Below, piece after piece: positions 56,144 to 64,000 of a DNA stretch of 64,000 nucleotides. Each line of letters starts with the position of its first letter. Within the stretch, counting starts at the first letter, position 1. Where the stretch lies: contig NC_064002.1 in the NCBI RefSeq assembly GCF_932276165.1, positions 6,882,001 through 6,946,000 of the forward strand, read 5' to 3'. The notes beneath the pieces are model-generated. The model was not told where the DNA came from. It saw only the letters and a program-made list of their open reading frames with translations, and did not search any database. Position numbers and translations under genes: made by a program. The stretch is from Plutella xylostella (Eukaryota > Arthropoda > Insecta > Lepidoptera > Plutellidae).

Positions 56144-58827
56144 TCATTTCTTTATTTTTGAGTCGAAATCGTATTCTGGTCCATTGACAGCCTTCGCCGT
56201 GCGCCTCGTGAGGTACATCTTCCCATTCTTGGAGTAGTCCCCGTAGGGTACGTTGACCTCGTGGGCCACGTCCTCCGTCTCTGATGCGTCACCGCCGATG
56301 TCTCCGCACCGCATAAACGGTTCCTTTGCCTCGCACTTCTCAAAGCCATTCTGAGCTTTGACCCCATTCTTAATCCCATTTTGCACTTTATTGATCCCAT
56401 TTCTTTCGACTCCATTCCTGGTCTTTTCGAAGGGTTCCGTCTCGTCGATTTGGGGCTTCTTCTTGCCCTTGTAGCTCTTGGAGTAGAAGTTGAGGAAGAG
56501 CACGAGGAAGATGGTGACGTTGATGGAGATGAAGTAGGTGAAGCCGGTGGCGTACTGGCAGCGCGGCGAGTAGTGCGTCCACACGCAGTACGACAGCATG
56601 ATCAGGAACTGCACCTGGAACGTGAAGAGCCAATTATTAAAACTTGCTTCATAACATAGCTGTTTGAGTCACTAACCACAAACCTACGGTCGTCTACCAT
56701 TAATCAAAACAGATTCAGTAGATACTGCATAGCAAGACCGATAGATACAGCAATTCGCCAATGACATAAATCACCGCACTTGGAAGAGGTGTATAGGTAT
56801 AGCCAGCAGTCGACGATTGTTGCCTGATTATAAAATATGATAAACAACACTCACGAGCAATAAATATCGTGTTACTAATAATAATAATAATAATAATAAC
56901 GTTTATTCCGTGCCATCGCACACACACAGAAAAAAAAAAAATATTCTGACACCCTGTTAAATGTACTTCAATACTGCAGACAGAGATATTAAGCCACAGT
57001 AATTTAGAGTAATTTGGTGCTGTTGTCTCTGGAACTTCTTCATTGGTCGTGAGAGTTTTTCATCTCAACAGCTACCTTTCTAACAACAATATAACCTCCC
57101 ACACTCACCAGCTGCATAGTAGTGACGTACTTCTTCCACCACAGGTACTTCTGGAAGCGCGGCCCCAATCCCGACAGGAAGTAGTAGGTGTACATGACGA
57201 CGTGGACGGCAGAGTTGAGGAGCGCGAGGATGGCGCCCTGCCCGCCCGCCGCGAACTTGAGGTACGACCACGCGTACAGGGCCATCGTGGCGTGGTGGTA
57301 CACGTGCAGGAATGTCACCTGGGAGGAGAGTTTACTTATTAATTCAAAATCACCAATAGATGGTACACATTACATTTAAAAGTAGCTAAACTAATTGAAC
57401 AGAAAATGTTTCAGTATCCACTTATAAGTAACCACAGCTAACAAGTATAGCAACATCAAACCTCAGGAATTTTAGGTCTATGTAAAATAGATTTAGGGAG
57501 TTAATACTGGGCTGTAATGTACGGGTCTGTGTCTGTGTCACCACGTAACTCCAAAACAGCAAGGATTCTTAGAGTTAGGTACTCGGAGTTGTTGTTACGC
57601 TAATTATTCATCAGGTCTACAGGGATGTTGCAAAAGTTGGAACTATAGTAAGTAATTAAAAAATGGACTAATCTCGTCATCAAGCTGAATCCTTGTATCG
57701 TATAAATACCACTAAACAAAATATTAATATTTTATGACGCACCTGTTTGTCTTTTTTTCTTAATATAAAAAATACTGTGTCTAATAGTTCTGTGAACTTC
57801 GCAAAGAAGTACCACCAGCCCAGCTCCAGCAACTGAAATGTAAATAAAGTTTTATTTTAATTTCCATAACGTTAATGAACATACACGATGTACAAAGACG
57901 ATCACAATTATTATTATTACCTTATAGTTCTGTGTATTCGACGGATAGCGACAACCTGCGTATATGATCCCATCACGAAATAGGTTCAAATTTAATGCCT
58001 GCAAAAAAATTATTTATTTTTATAACATTACAACTTATACAGGGTGTTGCAATACTCTTTTTGCAACACCCTGTAGAGCTTACGATAGTAAACATTTCAT
58101 ATTTTTAAATAATATCTTTCTTTATCATCATACATGATCAATGTTCTATCTTATGCTCCTTGGATGCGGCCCTACTCCTGTGTAAAAAATAAATCCACTA
58201 CTACTAAACCACGGCGCAGTACAGGTACAACACAATAGGCTACAAACCCATCTACAAAAAGACCAATCAAAAATCACCTTAAAACATATCATAACAGAGA
58301 ACAGCACTTGCACAGCGTTGTAATACGTGAGCAGGTTGTACATCTTGAGCGGGGGGCGATTCTTCATCAGGCGGGGGCCGATCCTGATGACGAGCAGGTA
58401 GCCCAGCACCACCGACAGGATGGGCGTCGGGCTCGACATCATGAACCATGAGTCTACTAAGGCACCTGGAAAAGGAAAGAAGAATTGTTAATGTGACGGC
58501 AGCCCCTCTAGTCTTGAACTGAGTCTGTCAAGCGTTCTCAACATGAATTTTGGAATTTATTATTTTATTCTCGGTGGGGGTGTGAGTACCTGCCAGTAAC
58601 GTGCCCTCTCAAATATGGAAACGAATATGTTAATTTAGAATCCCGAATCCCTGTTTCTAAAAGCTTTAAAGAGATTTCAAGGGCCATGTGTATTGGTTAT
58701 GTTTTTTCGTACTGCTGGCAGGTCTGAATTGTTAAGATAAAAGGTAGATAAAACTACGTTATAGGTACTTACTTTTGCCAACCTTAAGGGAATCCAAATA
58801 ACTATCAACCTTTTCGAGGTACGTCAT
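56144..58827 (-). CDS. ELOVL-family very-long-chain fatty-acid elongase, 6 coding exons
   Basis: Coding exons on the minus strand: 58827-58773, 58465-58278, 57998-57921, 57832-57743, 57318-57109, 56614-56144. All introns GT-AG; total 363 codons. Condensing enzyme of the ER membrane that joins malonyl-CoA to a fatty acyl-CoA, the first step of each two-carbon elongation. All hallmark motifs of the ELO family are present: KFTELLDTVFFILRKK (exon 4), the catalytic histidine box HVYHH at 142-146 (exon 5), NSAVHVVMYTYYFLS, and TMQLVQF, which spans exons 5/6. Several hydrophobic segments fit the usual seven membrane helices. The last 100 residues form a long polar tail with repeated NG dipeptides (NGVERNGINKVQNGIKNGV) and end DSKIKK; it is longer than in most ELOVLs. 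A splice acceptor at 58842, just before the ATG, shows an untranslated exon upstream. Chain-length specificity cannot be read from sequence. Confidence 0.93.
56874..56900. repeat. ATA microsatellite in elongase intron 5
   Basis: About eight ATA units, followed by AACGTTTATTCC. Lies in the intron between exons 5 and 6 of the elongase. Confidence 0.8.
58040..58073. mobile_element. Minimal hairpin MITE in elongase intron 2
   Basis: 34 bp: CAGGGTGTTGCAATACTC then TTTTTGCAACACCCTG, flanked by TA. Little more than the two TIRs of the CAGGGTGTTGCAAAA family. Confidence 0.75.
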
Positions 58828-58841
58828 TTTGTGTTAGATTC

Positions 58842-60864
58842 CTGAAACAAACAAAAGTAGTTTTAATTATTTAATAGTTATATCATTTTCATATAATTTC
58901 ATTGTTTCGCAGAAAATTTATGACTTATTTCAAGGTCACTAGATGTGCCAAATAAATCTTTTTTAATTCTTAAAAGACAAATACGTAGAACCAGTAATAA
59001 GGTTATGAAACTCATGAAGCAGTGTTATTATTCTGAAATCAAACTAAAATGCCATCGACAAATAAAATTAGTCAAAACCTTAAAACCACAACATTCACGT
59101 ATGGTACAGTCTGGGACATAGAAACCTGACCCCTCTCAGAGCGATGATGCTACCTAGTTGCCTTGCTTTCCAGGACATATAACCATAAATCAAACCCGCT
59201 TTTTAAAACATCTAGGGATACCAACATATTGTGTTATGGATCTACGGATACCAAATAAAATAATTATTATAAATATTATGATTGTCACATACAATCAGAA
59301 TAAAATAAATATATAAATAAACCCTCGCCGACTAACAGTGACCGTCAATTTCACACCGGTGCTTGTACGGTCAGTAGGACAATCAAAACGATTCCGTCTC
59401 AATGAGGGCCAGCCCTTTATCCCCACGCATTAAGGGCTATTCGCATCTCTGACACTCGATGATAAATTGACATGCTAACTGTATCCTGTATTATGGTTGC
59501 ATTCAAGAGGTTTTGCTTTGTGCAGGGCTGCTTCTTGATGACCAGCGTTAAATGTAAGGGCTTGTTCTGAAAGTAACGAGAGATTTTGCATTTTATCACT
59601 CTTGAATCTTGATCACAATCGGAATCGATTGGACATCAGGAAGTTTATCAAATGAGTAGATTTTCTTCAAAGGTCTGAACCGATTGTCCTAAAACATGGC
59701 TATTGACACTCGGGGCTCACTTACCTATTGCCCTAAAACAAAATGTAAATATGTTCAGCCACGTTAAACTTTTATAATACCCCTCTTTTTACGCCGCGGA
59801 TAAAAAAATCCTATACCTACTTTTTATCAGCTTAGTCTAAAAGAAGATATTTTCCATGTACTATAACCATTAAAAGGTCATACCATAATAACAACCGCTG
59901 AGCTGAATAGAATCAGAAACTACAATAATAATAATAATCCTAACAGTAATAAACAGCATAGTGCAATTGTAAGACACACGAATAAAACACAGCCTTAGAA
60001 AGAGGCTTTGAGTGAAAATTAAACGGAACCGTTTCGCTCAACACCATTTGATTATTCTCACCGAGTCAGCTATCAATAGGTCGTCCATGTATAAATATGT
60101 CAAGTTACTAACAGGTGCACTTTAGAAAATCAAAGTTGCATGAATGAAAGTGGTTGGTTATTGTGATTACAGCTAAAGAGGGGTTTATTATGCCCAGAGG
60201 GAAAGGTTAATGCCATGGGATTTCCAACGTTATGGTATTGATCAAGGAAATGTGAAGTGTACACAATGCAATCCAACTATCAATTCATGAAAACGGAAAT
60301 GGAAGCTATATTTTATAAGCGTTGTTTAGTTTAATTGATGTAGGCGTTACCTTTATCTAAGCACAGAGCAATCTGTTCGATAGAGATTATCAATCGGTAT
60401 TATATGTATTTATCATATTATATCATATCATATGAACGTCTTTGCCGTCGGCCCATCAGACTCTTTCGTGACTTTTCTGTAAAGTTTAAATTTTCTAACA
60501 TAGCACTTAACTTACATCTTTGAAATTAATAAACGTCGATTATAACTCACAATCATTAATTAAATCACAATAGATGAGCTGAAATGTTGTTAGTTTTTTT
60601 TGTTTTATAAATAAACTACCTCACCAATAACTTTATCAGAATCACAAAACTTAATTTTAGTGAGTAAGTAGTTATCTACCTTTAATAGAGACAAATGATA
60701 GATGGAAAATTATTACGATATTAGGCCCAAATTGATAGAGCTAAATATAGGGACTTATTTATAGACAACGAAGAAATAGTTATGAATTTATTATAAATAG
60801 AACACCACTGTTTTATGTAGGTACATCATTGTGTAGATTACTGAAAGCTGAAGCCCACGTCATC
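58842..60864. other. Upstream of the elongase gene, intronic or intergenic
   Basis: No coding exon found. If the CpG-rich patch at 63823-63950 is the first exon of the elongase, all of this is intron. Confidence 0.45.
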
Positions 60865-61018
60865 TTCATTCGATGTTATAACACCTTGTCTGGTAGAGAT
60901 TGCTTTAAGCAATAAGACCTCCTTTTTTGAACTATTTTATATACCTATAAGTTGTGAAATTGTAATGTTTTTTAATGGTGCAAAACATAGAGTATTCTAT
61001 TCTATTCTATTCTACCTA
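60865..61018 (+). repeat. LINE 3' tail with (TTCTA)n
   Basis: Contains ACACCTTGTCTGGTAGAGAT then TGCTTTAAGCAATAAGACC, a short stem-loop remembered as the 3' end of abundant lepidopteran LINEs, and ends with a (TTCTA)n run at about 60993-61015. Confidence 0.6.
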
Positions 61019-61308
61019 CATACATGTATATATAGGTACTTACTATATTTATTTAAACAATTTGTGATTAATGATAATGAGTTTTTTATTTTAGTAAAAA
61101 AGGTAAAAATTAAAATGAAGAAGGATGAGTTATGATTATGAAATTTTCAATCGATTAATTCGTCGTGTGCTTTACAGAGATTCGGGAGGATATTGAGGTT
61201 TTTTTTTCCAAGAGTTGTGAATATTTAAAAAACACATTATTATTAGTTCCCCCGTGTAATTGTTTGCCTCCCTTATATTAAATTTGTGAGCTATGCAGCC
61301 GATGTATA

Positions 61309-61524
61309 CAGGGTGTTGCAAAATTGGTATACTAAGCCGAAACCTACATGTGCAGCATGGTATATCTAAGCCCGAAACTAAAATCAGAATTTGGAAATTC
61401 GCGAAAAAAAATAATATTTTCCATAGTAAAAAGTCACAAGACCAACAAAGTTTCTATGAAAAATGAATATTTTTTTTCGCGAATTTTCAAATTCTGATTT
61501 CAGTTCCCTTTTTGCAACACCCTG
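61309..61524. mobile_element. MITE, CAGGGTGTTGCAAAA family, long form
   Basis: 216 bp, TA-flanked. The outer parts match 54730-54838 (TACTAAGCCGAAACCTACAT); the centre is a second inverted repeat, AATCAGAATTTG..AATTCGCGAAAAAAA against TTTTTTTTCGCGAATTTTCA. Confidence 0.8.
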
Positions 61525-61996
61525 TATGGTTTTACTTTTTATTAAAATGGTTTTATTAACCTATTGAACGTAAAAGGAAAAAAAGTACGACCATTTAATA
61601 GCTATTTTTCTAATTAAGGTAAGTACCTACTTGCTACTAATCTAAAAATAACCACATAAAATATTTATTTAAATATTGGACACGCAATTTCAGACTGTAT
61701 ACTTATGCTTACTACTGGTATAATAATAAAATATGACCGGCTTAGTAATACCAAGACCGGGTTTCATTGTACTACATTCGTGTGCTTAAATTGAGGTTAT
61801 CTCTGAAAGGTCAAGCGCCGGAAAAAGCTAAAGACTCCTTGCTTTGTTCCATGCTGAACTTTCGATAGCCAGAAACACCATGGATTATGAGCCGTTCGTC
61901 CTACGCGTTTTTCAGAGTTAAGACTGCGAATCTTTTTTACGTTCCATGCAGAAAAAGTTGACGCAAAATTTCAGAGTCACATGGTACCTGGTAGTA

Positions 61997-62205
61997 CGGT
62001 GGCCTGCGCCTAAAAGTATACAGGCGGAGTTTTTAAAATAGCGATCTCAAGCTCACATGCTGCTCAAGCACATCCACATAAACACCACTGCTACACACAT
62101 CACACACAACACGTCCCCGGATTTATAACAGATGTAGCTGGTCCCTTCATCATCAGGGATCTATTTTAAAAACTCCACCTGTATACTTTTAGGCGCAGGC
62201 CACCG
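61997..62205. mobile_element. TA-flanked MITE with 45-bp TIRs
   Basis: 209 bp. Ends CGGTGGCCTGCGCCTAAAAG, continuing TATACAGGYGGAGTTTTTAA, as inverted repeats. TA on both sides. The loop is rich in CACA. Confidence 0.87.
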
Positions 62206-62227
62206 TACGTACTACGTATATATGTTA

Positions 62228-62361
62228 CTGTAAAAGCCCGAACAACGGTAAATCCTAAGATTTACGCGTAAAACCTAAGATTTACCCACTCTTAATGGTA
62301 AAAGCCCGAAAGATTTTGCGATTCGCACTTTTACCACTATTCACTTGGTAAATCTTAGGAT
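62228..62361. repeat. Palindrome cluster GTAAATCYTARGATTTAC
   Basis: An 18-bp palindrome occurs intact at 62248 (GTAAATCCTAAGATTTAC) and 62348 (GTAAATCTTAGGATTTAC), with a damaged copy at about 62268. TAAAAGCCCGAA occurs twice (about 62232 and 62300). Confidence 0.7.
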
Positions 62362-62439
62362 TTACATTAAGGCACGGTAAATGTTGAAAAAGCCAGGTTA
62401 TAACTTATAACCTCCGTAGTCGAACAAAGCGTCCGTAGT

Positions 62440-62690
62440 CGAGCGGGCTTCAGTGATCGTAACTGATCACTGAGGTTTAGCAACAACCAGCATGGTCAGC
62501 CATTGGATGGGTGACCGATTTCAAGTGGTTCTTTTCTGGATGCTTTCGTGCTTCGGACGGCACGTTAAGCCGTGGGTCCTGGTTGCTGCTTCGGCAGCAA
62601 CCAGGACCATACACGCTTAACGCCCTCCACGCAAACGAAATGTTCACTGTCCGATTGAACGATGATAAAAGCTCGTACTAGGCCCCTGTG
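62440..62690 (+). mobile_element. 5S rRNA-derived SINE-like unit with perfect hairpin
   Basis: GCAACAACCAGCATGGTCAG, CATTGGATGGGTGACCGATT (box C-like, 62505-62517) resembles the internal promoter region of 5S rRNA. Then TGCTTCGGACGGCACGTTAA, a string remembered from common moth repeats. At 62575-62608 a perfect 15-bp stem closes on a TTCG loop. It is not a working 5S gene, since only the promoter-like middle matches. Confidence 0.65.
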
Positions 62691-63822
62691 TCAAATTGGA
62701 GGAAAATCAACCTGACAGTAGCATAGTTACTTACTTTTATCTAAATATCATTAAAAAAATTGCTATGGTATAGATGTAAAGAAAATCTTTGGATCTAAAA
62801 TGTGAAAAATCGCACAATGTTGCATCGTCGATCTCAACAAACATTGACGTCATAGTTTCGTCTCCACGTCACATCACGTCAGATGGTCAGGATTGTAATT
62901 AATGCCAAGAAAGATTACAGTACAGAGGGTTGCCAATTAATTGAAGTAAAAAAATATTATTACGAACTCTGCTTTTTATTCACGAGACCAGTACCCGTAT
63001 CACGAAAATTCGAGCTAACGAATAGAATCGAATGCGAGTGCGACTATTGTCAACTTGACAGCACTTTCGAACACTTTTTACCTTTCGAATGAGTTTCGAA
63101 AAGAATGACCACAGAGTACATAATATTATTCTGACAATTACCTATGGAATGATAGCTGTCAAACTTTCGCAAATCTATACACCGCCATTTTGTTGTTGAC
63201 AGGTTGACAGCACTTTCGAATAGACTATCGAATAGAATGTGCTGCGTTTTTTCCGGATCGCTCTACAGCAAAGTGAAATAAGCAAATATTTTCTACTTAT
63301 GTAACTAATGTACCTCCTTGTAAGTTTTTTTTTTTTGCATCAACTAAATTTAGCTTATGTAACAGTTAATTGGTACCTCCTATTAGGCAAAGCCTATGGC
63401 AGGAGGCACCGCCCCTTCCTTACTATGTATACATTGCTTATTGATTTTGATTTTCAAAATTCTTTATTATCAATAAGTATAATGGTAACAAAACAGTACA
63501 ACTAAAATATTATACTATTTTATGACATTGTGGTTTACACACTTAATTAGGCTGCAGACACCTTTGTAAGTTTACAAATTATTTGACTTAATGCTATTTA
63601 CATCGATAAGTATTTTAGTGACAGAGTAGGAATGAACTAACTAGACAACAGTATTTTAAATGCGTACGATCTCATTAGTGTTGAAGACCATTTTTTGCCG
63701 GAGATGACATGATTACACTAATTACTTATAAACTAAGTAAATGACACACAAAACAGCTACATTACATAGCGTAAAGATAGCTTTTTAAGCTATTTAAGAT
63801 GTGAATTCCTACGCATTCTTAC
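62691..63822. other. Intergenic or intronic
   Basis: No gene. A weak inverted repeat CCTCCTATTAGGC/GCCTATGGCAGGAGG lies at 63376-63406. Confidence 0.45.
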
Positions 63823-63950
63823 GGCGCATCGCGGGTAGTGTGCACAATATTTTGCGATACACACAGTGGCGGCGAGCGTGAGTCACCGGCCGGCCAGTCC
63901 AGTCGCCGCGTAGTGATGGGGTAAGCGGTAGGTACCGTACGTGTCGATGT
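63823..63950 (-). promoter_or_regulatory. Candidate distal promoter and 5' exon of the elongase
   Basis: CpG-rich patch (GGCCGGCCAGTCCAG, GGCGGCGAGCG) in AT-rich surroundings. On the minus strand it runs into a donor GCC|GTAAGAAT at 63822. It is the nearest such site upstream of the untranslated acceptor at 58842. It could equally belong to another gene beyond the window. Confidence 0.3.
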
Positions 63951-64000
63951 AAGGTAGCTCGTTGATATTGGTTTTGCCTATTGATGAAACCAGACTATTT

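Noticed and set aside
56381..57342. Plus-strand frames of 92 and 99 codons
   Set aside because: Antisense shadows of elongase exons 5 and 6, due to their high GC at third positions.
62460..62540. 5S rRNA gene
   Set aside because: Only the internal promoter region matches; the 5' and 3' stems of 5S rRNA are missing.

Overview
The window looks like nuclear DNA of a lepidopteran insect, and it is dominated by repeats. It is AT-rich and gene-poor. The genes have small exons with ordinary GT-AG introns. The dispersed repeats are of types common in moths and butterflies: tRNA- and 5S-derived SINE-like units, RTE- and Jockey/CR1-like LINE ends, TA/TAA-flanked MITEs, and a Kabuki/CsRn1-like LTR element primed by tRNA-Trp. 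The order is inferred from repeat types remembered as lepidopteran; the species cannot be told from the window.

Two host genes can be reconstructed, both on the minus strand. One is a seven-exon SLC46-family 12-TM transporter (5284-8053, 523 codons). The other is a six-exon ELOVL very-long-chain fatty-acid elongase (56144-58827, 363 codons). A CpG-rich patch at the right edge may be the distal promoter and untranslated first exon of the elongase. The two genes encode unrelated products and nothing suggests they work together.

Layout: 1-4604 is a dimeric satellite with an inverted first monomer and a 1,772-bp higher-order duplication. 5284-8053 is the SLC46 gene. 10100-13759 is a young LTR element whose LTRs, primer-binding site and polypurine tract point left while its gag-pol core points right. 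14789-18433 and 45075-47857 are two copies of a non-coding terminal-inverted-repeat element with TTAA flanks, the first split by an RTE LINE fragment. 22.2-24.1 kb holds a SINE followed by a 1.6-kb foldback element. 25.6-33 kb holds LINE ends, a minisatellite and a 726-bp element with 9-bp target duplications. 34.9-36.8 kb holds two more TIR elements and a SINE. 37351-43856 is a nest: a foldback element split by a 5.4-kb TIR element that contains smaller inverted repeats, two copies of a TATA+initiator module and a GC-rich 58-bp minisatellite. 52.4-55.4 kb has MITEs, a 146-bp tandem repeat and a decayed LINE. 58-62.7 kb has several MITEs and a 5S-like unit with a perfect hairpin.

The most unusual items are the inverted-core LTR element (with a textbook -1 frameshift signal), the TTAA element with many copies of a CTCGG-containing motif, and the nested foldback cluster with promoter-bearing ends. 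All coordinates, splice sites and repeat boundaries were read by eye. No alignment, folding or database search was run.
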